This document shows, piece by piece, positions 1 to 7,040 of a stretch of 15,398 bases of DNA. Source of the stretch: Moraxella equi (GTDB lineage: Bacteria > Pseudomonadota > Gammaproteobacteria > Pseudomonadales > Moraxellaceae); contig NZ_MXAP01000064.1 of NCBI RefSeq assembly GCF_002027555.1, positions 1 to 15,398 of the forward strand, read 5' to 3'. The notes below the pieces were generated by a model that made no database searches, had not been told where the DNA came from, and worked only from the letters and a program-made list of their open reading frames with translations. Numbering within the stretch: position 1 is the first letter of the stretch; each line of letters begins with the position of its first letter. The translations under genes and the position numbers were made by a program.

Positions 1-377
1 TCAATGCTATTTTTTATGTCGTCCCAATCGGTGTTTTCTTGCATGACCACATTATCGCACCCGTCTGGCACGACCGCCCCTGTAAAGATTCGCACCGCTT
101 GACCCACGCCCACCACGCCTTGATAAGGCTTGCCTGCACACGACTCGCCAATGACAACAAACGAGCTACCGCTTGCCAAATCCGACCCTGCCCCCAAGGC
201 AAAACCATCCATGGCGGACAAGTTCTGGCGAGGAATGTCAAAGCTTGCCGTGATGTCCTGTGCCAGCACATGACCGATGGCGGACAATAGGGGTAAAACT
301 ATGGTGTCCTTATGAGCCTTGGCGTGCGTGCTTGCCGTGGTGTTGATGGCGTATTGTAAGTCTTCTACACTAATCAT
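1..377 (-). CDS. moeA: Molybdopterin molybdotransferase MoeA, N-terminal part (runs off the left edge)
   Basis: An open frame starts at ATG 377 (minus) and stays open for 125 codons to the window edge. It is preceded by a strong ribosome binding site, AAGGAGGG. MoeA inserts molybdate into adenylylated molybdopterin in the cytoplasm, the last step of molybdenum cofactor synthesis, which nitrate reductase needs. Two family signatures are visible: IPRQNLSAMDGFA at about residues 47-60, like the PxxxxSAMDGYA of MoeA, and FTGAVVPDGCDNVVMQE at about 97-113, like the MTGAxVPxGADxVVxxE motif. It starts 9 nt after the ppiC stop, so the two are surely co-transcribed. The C-terminal two thirds lie outside the window, so whether the gene is intact cannot be judged. 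The family call is firm. Confidence 0.93.
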   Translation of the reverse strand, partial: MISVEDLQYAINTTASTHAKAHKDTIVLPLLSAIGHVLAQDITASFDIPRQNLSAMDGFALGAGSDLASGSSFVVIGESCAGKPYQGVVGVGQAVRIFTGAVVPDGCDNVVMQENTDWDDIKNSI

Positions 378-386
378 AATCCCTCC

Positions 387-1523
387 TTATCCTCGATAAA
401 TATTCTCTTGATTAACACTAATATCAATGCCCACGATGTCGGCATTTTGTTTTAGAGTGTACAAATAGTCAATCAGGGCATGATGAAACGCCTGCTGAGA
501 CAGTCTATTTCTAATCATGGGCAGAGCTTCATCAAAGCTCAATGCCTTACCGTCCATACGCTCCATGACGTCCACAATATGCACCCCATAACGGCTCTCA
601 ATGGGGCTTGGGGCAAGTCCTTTGGGCAGGGCAAAGACCACTTTTTCAAATTCGGGTACGGTTGCTCCCTTTTGCAAAATACCAAGCTCGCCCCCGTCTG
701 TCTTGGACGGACAAGCAGAGTGCTGCATGGCTTGGGTGATGAACTCGCCTGACGGATTGGGGCTGTTGTTGATGGTGTCAATCAGCTCATAGGCACGTTT
801 TTTTAGCTCAATGCGTTCTTCGCCTTCTTCGGGCGGACAAGCAAAGAGAATATGGCGAACTTTCATGACAGGCGGTGCGGTAAACTCGCCCTGATTGGCG
901 GTGTAATACTGCTCACAAATGCTGTCGGTTGGCGTGTTGGGGTGGACGTTTTTGGCGATGAGTTTTGAGATGGCGTTTTCGTCATCTACTTGCCATTCGT
1001 CTTTTAATTCATCGTCCGCCATGACCGCTTGGCGTAATAACTCACGAATGACCAACGCTTGGGCGGACAAAAACAACGCCTCGTCTTGGCTGTCGGCAGG
1101 ATGATACTGCACTTCTTCGCCAATGGCTTGCTCACTGATAAGCACGCCATTGACCGTAATGGTCGGCACGCTTTGGCGAGATGAAGCGATAAGATTGCTG
1201 TGATTGGCGTTTTCTTCGCTGATGGCTCGCTGTATGAGTTCAGCATCCGATGATAAGCGTTTTAGGTCGTCTGATGTGGGCATGACCCGAATGCCGTCAT
1301 CAAAAAATTCAGGCTCGTGGCTATGACTATGGGCGTGAGTGTGATGGTGGTGGTTATGGTCGTGGCTGTGGTTATGAGTTCCGCCACAACCGCACGAACC
1401 ATCTGACGGCTTGGCGTGGGCTTGGTTTGGCTCGCTGATGTGTAATAGCTCGGTACTGGTTTGGGGGTTTGAAGTGGGGGCGGGGTTATTTGGGGCTTTG
1501 GGGTTATAGGCTTGGACGGTCAT
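387..1523 (-). CDS. PpiC/parvulin-type peptidyl-prolyl isomerase with His-rich N-terminus (nar-locus type)
   Basis: A 378-residue protein from the ATG at 1523, which has AAAGGTG just upstream. An upstream TTG at 1574 (SD AAGGAG, 10 nt spacing) or an ATG at 1562 would add 17 or 13 residues and cannot be excluded. Residues about 40-70 hold a CGCGG motif and then 12 histidines within 20 residues (50-69), probably a metal-binding tail. The rotamase domain is at about 220-325 (VRHILFACP ... GGELGILQKGATVPEFEKVVFALP ... IESRYGVHIVDV), typical of parvulins. No signal peptide is seen, so it is probably cytoplasmic, like the NifM-like isomerases encoded next to narGHJI in Pseudomonas. A role in folding nitrate reductase or a cofactor enzyme is inferred from that context. 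The gene is followed 9 nt later by moeA. Confidence 0.88.
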   Translation of the reverse strand: MTVQAYNPKAPNNPAPTSNPQTSTELLHISEPNQAHAKPSDGSCGCGGTHNHSHDHNHHHHTHAHSHSHEPEFFDDGIRVMPTSDDLKRLSSDAELIQRAISEENANHSNLIASSRQSVPTITVNGVLISEQAIGEEVQYHPADSQDEALFLSAQALVIRELLRQAVMADDELKDEWQVDDENAISKLIAKNVHPNTPTDSICEQYYTANQGEFTAPPVMKVRHILFACPPEEGEERIELKKRAYELIDTINNSPNPSGEFITQAMQHSACPSKTDGGELGILQKGATVPEFEKVVFALPKGLAPSPIESRYGVHIVDVMERMDGKALSFDEALPMIRNRLSQQAFHHALIDYLYTLKQNADIVGIDISVNQENIYRG

Positions 1524-1687
1524 AAGACACCTTTGGGATATTGGTTTTGGTGTATTATTCATGATATTTGTCAAGGATAAAATACTCCTTTTGGTTTAGC
1601 TTGGTTTTAAACTTGTAAATAGGGCGTTGTGTTCTTCCCTGCAACCCACAATTACCATCAACTTAATATCCCAAATTTTTACTCCAC

Positions 1688-2116
1688 TCACTTTACATTC
1701 TCATCACTCGCCTCATAAATGGCAAAAAACTCATCATCGCTTAGCACCGTCTCAGCAATGGGAAAAAGCTCTCGTTCTTCAAAGCGGATATGGTCATACA
1801 GGGCATTTGCAAGCTCCTTGACATCGTCCACGCTTGGGTCGGTGTTGGAAAGTAGGCTCTCAATGTATTCATGCTCATCAAGCATTTGCTTTGCCAATTT
1901 GACCGCCTTGTCATCGGACAGTTTTGTCAAAATAACATCGGCAAGGCATGTCCGCTCAACCTCAAAATGCGTGGGAATGGCAGTGGTCAAATAATCCACC
2001 AAGGCTTGGTGATGGGTCAGTTTGTCATCATCGGTGGCGGATTTGGCTTTATTGGCGATGACCAAGCCCAAATGGTGCTGGCGAGATAGAGGCTGTAAGG
2101 CGGGGTGTCGTTTCAT
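1688..2116 (-). CDS. Hemerythrin HHE-domain protein
   Basis: A 142-residue, probably all-helical cytoplasmic protein. Candidate diiron ligands in the usual hemerythrin order are H14/H15 (RQHHLG), H50 and E54 (HFEVE), H82 and E86 (HEYIE), and H109 with E113/E114 (HIRFEERELFP). Proteins of this family bind O2 or NO, or protect or repair iron centres; which applies here is not shown by the sequence. The start at 2116 is chosen because the frame upstream only translates the terminator repeat, and because ACAGGA lies just before this ATG. A run of eight C (coding strand) separates that site from the ATG, so slippage could alter translation. The gene sits between the nitrate reductase terminator and ppiC, which suits a role in anaerobic or nitrosative metabolism (inference). 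Confidence 0.85.
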   Translation of the reverse strand: MKRHPALQPLSRQHHLGLVIANKAKSATDDDKLTHHQALVDYLTTAIPTHFEVERTCLADVILTKLSDDKAVKLAKQMLDEHEYIESLLSNTDPSVDDVKELANALYDHIRFEERELFPIAETVLSDDEFFAIYEASDENVK

Positions 2117-2124
2117 GGGGGGGG
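2117..2124 (-). repeat. Homopolymer G8 (C8 on the coding strand) between SD and ATG of the hemerythrin gene
   Basis: Eight consecutive G on the plus strand read as CCCCCCCC on the coding strand, directly between AGGAA and the ATG at 2116. Changes in run length would alter SD-to-start spacing without shifting the reading frame. Poly-G/C tracts are known phase-variation sites in Moraxella and Neisseria. Whether this one varies is inference. Confidence 0.6.
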
Positions 2125-2147
2125 TTCCTGTTGGTAAATTAAATTTT

Positions 2148-2191
2148 ATTATAAAATAAAAAAACCACAAACACTAGGGCGATGTTTGTGG
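2148..2191. repeat. 44-bp direct repeat, copy 1 (terminator repeat, left end of siderophore region)
   Basis: This stretch is identical, base for base, to 12099-12142 and in the same orientation. It comprises an AT-rich tail (ATTATAAAAT plus seven A) and a 27-base hairpin. Sequence outside the 44 bases differs at both ends. The two copies bracket the whole siderophore operon. Confidence 0.9.
2158..2191 (-). terminator. Rho-independent terminator of the siderophore operon
   Basis: On the minus strand a perfect 9-bp stem, CCACAAACA pairing with TGTTTGTGG, encloses a 9-base loop and is followed by seven T (2164-2158) and further T-rich sequence. It starts about 21 nt after the stop of the TonB-dependent receptor gene, so it should end the siderophore transcript. 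The plus strand has no T-run after the hairpin, so it acts mainly in one direction. Its A/T tail also holds TATAAT at 2153-2148, a possible -10 box for the hemerythrin gene downstream; no good -35 box is visible. Confidence 0.88.
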
Positions 2192-2212
2192 TATTGTGGC
2201 ACATAATGCTAA

Positions 2213-4549
2213 TCAATAATTTAAGGTATAACTTATCCCGTAACTTCTCCCCTGTGCAGACAAGCTGGATAATTCACCATAAGTTGCTTTGGCAGCTTGA
2301 CTAAATACGCTCTTATAATCGGTATCCATCAAATTATAAACCCCAAAATTTAGCTGACCCTTGGGCAGTTTTATCTCACCCAATAAATCCGCCACAACAT
2401 AGCCTGAAATTCTAGTCTCTGGGGTTTTGCGGACGTTTTGATTGGTTGTAGCAACCAAGCTGTCTTGATAGGCATTGTCTGTACCTCCAATAGCAAGCAG
2501 TTGTAAGCGTAACTTATGCTCGTTTGGCGTAGTATATTGAGCAAAAGCGGTGGCTTTGGTAGGACTGATACGAAACGCCCCAAGCTCTCTGTACTGACCA
2601 CTTGCATCTTTGTATTGACCTCGTGTATAAGCAATGCTACCACCGACAGCCCAGTTATTATTAATCTTGTGATTTAATTCAAACTCTGCCCCATAGATAC
2701 GTTCGTCAGTATCAGCAACCACCACGCTATAATCTTTTAAAAAATGGGTTACTTTATCTGATGTATTATAAAAACCTGTCAACTTGGCACGGCTATCGCC
2801 AAATACTCCTACCCACCCTGCATCATAACTATTGACCGTGATTGGCTCGACATTATCAGAATTAACCACAAAACCTGCCCCAACATCTCGTAGTACCCTT
2901 TGTAAATCAGGCAAACTATATCCTTGCCCAAAATTGGCAAAAATACTGTGATTTGGAGTTAATGAGTAATTTGCCCCAAGATTAAACAAAGTTTTGTGAT
3001 GCTTTACTTTGCCAGAATTGACAACCCCTGCTTGATACGGCACTTTGTTTTGGATTAATAAATCAGCCAATAGCGACTCACTGGGTGGCACAAAACCATC
3101 TGTTTTACTGTCTATACGTTGATGTCGCACGCCTGCTGATATTTTTAAATCATCTGTTAAAGCAATATTGGCATTGGTAAATATGCCATAGGTTTTTAAC
3201 GTGGTGTCAGGCCCATAAGTGTAACGGTTGCCAGTGTCTTTAAATACTAAGCCATTGCTTTGCATAAAGGTAGTCAAATCATAGCCTGTCGCCCCTTGGC
3301 GGTCTTTTTCTTGCTCATAGTCAATTCCATAACTAAGTAGCACAGGTTTTTGAGTAAGGTCAAATTTACGTTGCAAGGCCAGTCTTGCTCCTAGTACCTC
3401 TGCCTTAGATTCAGATTGTAACACCCCATAGGCGCGAGCTTGTAGAGCCTTGGTATAAGCATCCAAAGTGGCGGGTGGCAAATTCATGCTTTGTAAAATA
3501 GGCAGGGCTTTGGCGGTCGAAAACGGGGCAACAAAGGGATAAAACCGCCCTTCTTCTTTACGATAATAAGCATTAGCATTGATGGTATTGCCCCACAATT
3601 CATCGTGATGATAGTTGATATTAAAGGTGCTTTTGGTGGTTTTTGGCTGTTCTGATAATGATAAGCCTTTGATGGCATTTAATGAAGGCTTTTCTCCAAA
3701 CAACACCGCAAGGCGATTACCATAATCAGGTGCATAATCGGTATCTTGTTTGTCGTTATAATGCGTCAATGCCAGATTGATATTTTGCTTGTCGTCAAGT
3801 TGCCAATCAACATTTGCATTAATACTTAGACTTTTGCTGTCTTGTTTATCGGTTTGGGCAGGCTCAGGAGCAATGCGTTTACCGTTAGCATCAAATGCCC
3901 CTCCTGTGGTGCGATAGTCGACATCAAGTCGTGCAAGGACATTGCCATTTTCGCTGACACCTGCTACACTCTGACCTACCTGATAACCGATACCTTCACT
4001 GGATAATTTACTACCATGTACACCGATGCGGGTTTCAAATTGCTCCTCTTCCAAATCCGACTTAGTAACGATATTAATCAAACCGCCTGTTGCCGCAGAC
4101 CCATAAATACTGGTTGCTCCTGATAAAACTTCAATTCTAGCCACTTGACTGGGGTTGATGCTATTAAGCTGTCGAGAGATGTCTCGCGAACCTGTCAAAG
4201 GCACGCCATTTAACAAAAATTGCACTTGACGACCGTGCATGGTTTGCCCAAAGTTACTAGTGGTGCCACTACTTACCCCCAAACTTGGAATGAGCTGTGC
4301 CATTACATCGGCAAGCTGTCGAGAGCCTGTTGCTTGCTCTTGAATTTGCTCTTCATAAATAACTTTGGTGGTATGGGGCATTTGCGTGATACGATTGGCA
4401 AGTGCCATACCGCTCTTATCAATGGCAATAACCACAGGCTCCAATTCAACCGTTGGTAATGACTCATTGGGCTGAGCGTACAACTGCTGAGTTGTTGCCA
4501 CACTTAGTAAAGACAAAGATAGCCATCGAGAATAATGGGAATGACGCAT
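2213..4549 (-). CDS. TonB-dependent outer-membrane ferric siderophore receptor (IutA/RhtA-like)
   Basis: A 778-residue receptor for uptake of the ferric siderophore across the outer membrane, powered by TonB-ExbB-ExbD (not in this window). Residues 1-25 look like a signal peptide (hydrophobic core SLSLLSVATT, then QLYA before QPNES). A TonB-box-like PVVIA lies at 38-42. The plug domain follows at about 50-165, with GRQVQFLLNGVPLTG, SQVARIEVLSGATSIYGS and GGLINIVTK. The rest is beta-barrel repeats ending in SYTLNY, a typical barrel C-terminus. SD AAGGAG precedes the ATG by 7 nt. The gene starts 34 nt after the permease gene and is followed by a terminator, so it is the last gene of the operon. 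The plug region resembles citrate-hydroxamate receptors such as IutA and RhtA; the exact ligand is not determined. Confidence 0.93.
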   Translation of the reverse strand: MRHSHYSRWLSLSLLSVATTQQLYAQPNESLPTVELEPVVIAIDKSGMALANRITQMPHTTKVIYEEQIQEQATGSRQLADVMAQLIPSLGVSSGTTSNFGQTMHGRQVQFLLNGVPLTGSRDISRQLNSINPSQVARIEVLSGATSIYGSAATGGLINIVTKSDLEEEQFETRIGVHGSKLSSEGIGYQVGQSVAGVSENGNVLARLDVDYRTTGGAFDANGKRIAPEPAQTDKQDSKSLSINANVDWQLDDKQNINLALTHYNDKQDTDYAPDYGNRLAVLFGEKPSLNAIKGLSLSEQPKTTKSTFNINYHHDELWGNTINANAYYRKEEGRFYPFVAPFSTAKALPILQSMNLPPATLDAYTKALQARAYGVLQSESKAEVLGARLALQRKFDLTQKPVLLSYGIDYEQEKDRQGATGYDLTTFMQSNGLVFKDTGNRYTYGPDTTLKTYGIFTNANIALTDDLKISAGVRHQRIDSKTDGFVPPSESLLADLLIQNKVPYQAGVVNSGKVKHHKTLFNLGANYSLTPNHSIFANFGQGYSLPDLQRVLRDVGAGFVVNSDNVEPITVNSYDAGWVGVFGDSRAKLTGFYNTSDKVTHFLKDYSVVVADTDERIYGAEFELNHKINNNWAVGGSIAYTRGQYKDASGQYRELGAFRISPTKATAFAQYTTPNEHKLRLQLLAIGGTDNAYQDSLVATTNQNVRKTPETRISGYVVADLLGEIKLPKGQLNFGVYNLMDTDYKSVFSQAAKATYGELSSLSAQGRSYGISYTLNY

Positions 4550-4583
4550 AAATTACTCCTTATGCTTATGGAAAAGTAAAATT

Positions 4584-5834
4584 TTAACAGTCTGTTACGG
4601 AAAATTTTTTTATCAATGTCGGCAAAATAAGCATTGACACCCCAGAACCAATCGCAAGCCATAAAAACAGCTTGTCATAGCCAAACTGATGTACTAAAAA
4701 TCCACTCATCGCCCCGCCGATAAAATACACAAGCAACTCCACGCACACAAACAAAGTAAAGTCCGTGCCAGCTTGGTCGGGATTGGCAGCATTCATAAAC
4801 AGAGCATATAAGGCAGTCATTGTTAAATAGCGAACAGATAAAATTAGCAAAACACTAATTGCCATCAAGCTCATAAACCCTGTTTTTAATAAACCTACCG
4901 TAGGTAAAAAATCACCCAATAAAGGATATAGCAATCCTAGACACAACAAAGCATAAACTGCCGTTCTTATCCATCCGAATAATATAAGACAACGTACAAT
5001 GTCGATATATTTGATTAATACCCCTGCCAAAAGTGCTGAACCAATCCCAACAATCGCTCCAAATACCGAAAACAAAAGCCCAATCTGAGACAGTGAAAAA
5101 CCAAAATCCACAAGCATTGGATTTAGCATTGCCATCATCGGAGCTTCCACAAAGCGAAACACCACAATCAAAGCTAGTAACCATTTGGTTTGCGGGCGTT
5201 TGATAAGCCTAATAAGACTTGCTTTGGAAAGATTGGTAGCATGTTTGGGATTGTCTTGATCTTTTAAGAACCATAGTGAACACGAAATAAGCACAACAGT
5301 TGTTGCCAAACTGATTGTCGCCATTTGCCAATCAAATCTCTGATATAGCCACAGTGTGCCAGCACCGCCTACCATACTACCAAACGCCACCCCAAAACTT
5401 TGCATGGCACTTGCCAGCCCAAAGGATGACTTATCAAATTGCTCCACTGTATAGCCATCAATAGCGATATCTTGGGTGGCACTTGCCAAAGACACCAAAA
5501 AACTTATGCTCAGAAATAATACAATCTCAGAAAACTGTAAAAAGCCAAGCCCAAACAGCCCGACTACCACGATAATTTGAGTAAAAAATAACCAAGTTTT
5601 GCGTTTGCCAATTTTGGTACAATAATAATTGTCCACATAACTTGCCCACAGAAATTTAAACGCCCACGGCAAATATAAGAGTGAAAGCATACCAATCACC
5701 CTAATATCAACGCCTTGATGTCTTAAAATGGCAGGCAATGCCACATTAAAAAAATACAAAGGCAAGGCATGGGCAACATATAACAGTGCCACCATCGTCA
5801 AAAGATGGCGATTTTTTTGTTGTGAGACAATCAT
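4584..5834 (-). CDS. MFS inner-membrane siderophore permease, RhtX/FptX-like (AmpG-related)
   Basis: A 416-residue, very hydrophobic protein with about 12 predicted membrane segments. The N-terminus (LLYVAHALPLYFFNVALPA ... GMLSLLYLPWAFKFLWASYVD) and the basic loop KIGKRKTWL resemble the AmpG-related single-subunit importers RhtX (rhizobactin 1021) and FptX (pyochelin). The likely role is moving the ferric siderophore from periplasm to cytoplasm, replacing an ABC transporter; none is encoded nearby. Drug-type MFS export is the alternative and cannot be excluded by sequence alone. The ATG overlaps the stop of the preceding small gene by 1 nt (TGATG), with AGGGG upstream, indicating translational coupling. 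The TonB receptor gene follows 34 nt later. Confidence 0.87.
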   Translation of the reverse strand: MIVSQQKNRHLLTMVALLYVAHALPLYFFNVALPAILRHQGVDIRVIGMLSLLYLPWAFKFLWASYVDNYYCTKIGKRKTWLFFTQIIVVVGLFGLGFLQFSEIVLFLSISFLVSLASATQDIAIDGYTVEQFDKSSFGLASAMQSFGVAFGSMVGGAGTLWLYQRFDWQMATISLATTVVLISCSLWFLKDQDNPKHATNLSKASLIRLIKRPQTKWLLALIVVFRFVEAPMMAMLNPMLVDFGFSLSQIGLLFSVFGAIVGIGSALLAGVLIKYIDIVRCLILFGWIRTAVYALLCLGLLYPLLGDFLPTVGLLKTGFMSLMAISVLLILSVRYLTMTALYALFMNAANPDQAGTDFTLFVCVELLVYFIGGAMSGFLVHQFGYDKLFLWLAIGSGVSMLILPTLIKKFSVTDC

Positions 5835-6232
5835 CAGACCGCCCCTATTTTAGTGTTTATCCATGCTTTGGCTTCAGTCAGTGATAACACCACCGCATAA
5901 GGCACTCGCCATGCTTTATGAAAAGCAGGACTGTCTAAGGCTTGTCTTTGAGTCTCATCATCGACAATTCTGACTAATCCCTTGCAATATTTAAAGAACG
6001 ATTCTTTGTGCGTCTTGTACCAAACCGCCTCAATCTGGCGGTAGTTATCAGGGAGTGTCAGCCCTGTCCGACTATGGTAAATCAAGGCAAAACTCTGCTC
6101 ACTGGCTAACAAATCACTCATAGCAATCAACCAATCATCAAATGCATCTTGACTAATCTCGCCTGAAAAATCGAGTAAAAATACAGGTAAGGAGCTATTT
6201 GGGTTCTGAATAGCATTTAGAAAAATAGGCAT
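5834..6232 (-). CDS. Small conserved-looking protein of unknown function in the siderophore operon
   Basis: About 132 residues from the ATG at 6232, which lies 4 nt after the acetyltransferase stop and has AAAGAG about 7 nt upstream. An ATG at 6256 would add 8 residues and overlap the upstream gene by 20 nt, but has no clear ribosome site. I do not recognise the family with confidence. There is no signal peptide or membrane segment, so it should be a soluble cytoplasmic protein. The alternation LPVFLLDFSGEIS ... FALIYHSRTG ... CKGLVRIVDD ... WRVPYAVVLSLTEAKAWI suggests a small alpha/beta domain, possibly STAS/SpoIIAA-like (weak inference). Its stop overlaps the permease start by 1 nt. This tight packing argues for a role in siderophore synthesis, reduction or uptake rather than chance. 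Confidence 0.8.
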   Translation of the reverse strand: MPIFLNAIQNPNSSLPVFLLDFSGEISQDAFDDWLIAMSDLLASEQSFALIYHSRTGLTLPDNYRQIEAVWYKTHKESFFKYCKGLVRIVDDETQRQALDSPAFHKAWRVPYAVVLSLTEAKAWINTKIGAV

Positions 6233-6236
6233 AACA

Positions 6237-6896
6237 TCACTCTTTAATGCTGGCATTTAAATAATGAGCAAACTTACAATAAAACCCTTCTTTGTCACAA
6301 AAATATAACATTGCAGTTTTTTCAGGCATTACAATTTGATATTGGGGCATATAGTTTAATTCTTGAGCGACTACTTCATAGGGTTTTACACTTGCATCAG
6401 GTTCACCCACAATTTTTTTAGCAGGTGAATGTTCAAAAATAAAAAAGCTTAGTAGACGCATGATGGCACGCAAGTACCCTTTGCCAACAGCCTGTGCCTC
6501 TGCTAGTAACAAATGCCAACCCAAATCATTTTTGTCAGCCGTATAATACCCTGATAGTCTATCCCTTGCCCCTTCATAAACTTCGGCGTAACCAACCCAT
6601 TCGCCATTAATACTAACCAAATACAAACGCTGGTGATCATCAGCCAACATTTTTTCAAAATAAACAGACAGCTCAGACAATGATTTATTGAGTTGCCATT
6701 GAGGGATAACATGGGGCATATTCATCCAACGATGCAACAATTCAATATGTTCAGGGTAGCGTATTTGCACCAACCCAAATTCAACCCCATTTTCTCTGTA
6801 AATATAGTTGTTTGGCAAACTCTGAGATAAAGTTGGCAATCGATTGATTTTACTGCATTGATCTTGATTAAAAGAATCGGTATAGATTTCTAGCAT
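6237..6896 (-). CDS. Siderophore N-acetyltransferase, GNAT family (AlcB/RhbD/IucB type)
   Basis: A 219-residue enzyme from ATG 6896 (SD GAGAG upstream) that would acylate an N-hydroxylated amine using an acyl-CoA, most likely acetyl-CoA, giving the hydroxamate iron ligand. Family signatures are LLHRWMNMPHVIPQW, GEWVGYAEVYEGARDRLSGYY, DLGWHLLLAEAQAVGKGYLRA, the IVGEPDASVKPY block and MPEKTAMLYF, matching the siderophore acetyltransferase domain. At 219 residues it is close to the single-domain RhbD/AlcB proteins and shorter than E. coli IucB (about 315). A longer frame from 6974 adds 26 residues (starting MHEKRAIFLIF), but these are translated from the inserted repeat element, so I reject that start. 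It lies downstream of the second synthetase, separated only by the insertion. Confidence 0.9.
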   Translation of the reverse strand: MLEIYTDSFNQDQCSKINRLPTLSQSLPNNYIYRENGVEFGLVQIRYPEHIELLHRWMNMPHVIPQWQLNKSLSELSVYFEKMLADDHQRLYLVSINGEWVGYAEVYEGARDRLSGYYTADKNDLGWHLLLAEAQAVGKGYLRAIMRLLSFFIFEHSPAKKIVGEPDASVKPYEVVAQELNYMPQYQIVMPEKTAMLYFCDKEGFYCKFAHYLNASIKE

Positions 6897-6912
6897 TTCT
6901 ATTCTCTCATTA

Positions 6913-7040
6913 GGGTGTGTTGAATATTCGTATTTGCAATGAAAAATGAGAAAAATCGCACGTTTTTCATGCAAAAACTAATAAAAGCGTTAAAATTTTC
7001 ATCGTTTTTACAAATAATGTTATCAATGTTCAACACACCT
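6913..7040. mobile_element. 128-bp MITE-like element, copy 1, in the synthetase-acetyltransferase junction
   Basis: The left end reads GGGTGTGTTGAATATTC after TA (6911-6912). The right end, reverse-complemented, reads AGGTGTGTTGAACATTG before TA (7041-7042). The ends form imperfect inverted repeats of about 17-20 bp, and the interior is AT-rich with no credible gene. TA on both sides fits target duplication by an IS630/Tc1-type or some IS5-type transposases; the family is not established. Its ends match another copy starting at 15307, and both share the internal 16-mer GTTTTTGCATGAAAAA at nearly the same distance (62 versus 60 nt) from that end. It supplies the last five codons and stop of the upstream synthetase gene. 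Confidence 0.82.

Noticed and set aside
14..290. Short open frames on both strands at the left edge
   Set aside because: The moeA frame, open from 377 to the edge with clear MoeA motifs, explains this stretch.
1321..1380. His-codon stretch of ppiC as a tandem repeat or CRISPR-like array
   Set aside because: It is a low-complexity coding run with irregular units and no spacers.
2117..2170. 18-residue N-terminal extension of the hemerythrin protein
   Set aside because: It translates the terminator T-run, the possible -10 box and the poly-C tract; the SD lies just before the ATG at 2116.
2148..2191. 44-bp repeats as phage or integrase attachment sites
   Set aside because: Each copy is a working-looking intrinsic terminator placed right after an operon, and no integrase or tRNA gene is in the window. 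Terminator duplication or recombination is the simpler reading.
6897..6974. 26-residue N-terminal extension of the acetyltransferase from an upstream ATG
   Set aside because: It is translated from the inserted repeat element and the short sequence beside it; the ATG at 6896 has its own SD and begins the region resembling the family.
6913..7040. A small gene or promoter inside the MITE-like element
   Set aside because: Short frames there have no SD or recognisable product, and no hexamer pair close to consensus with 16-18 nt spacing was found.
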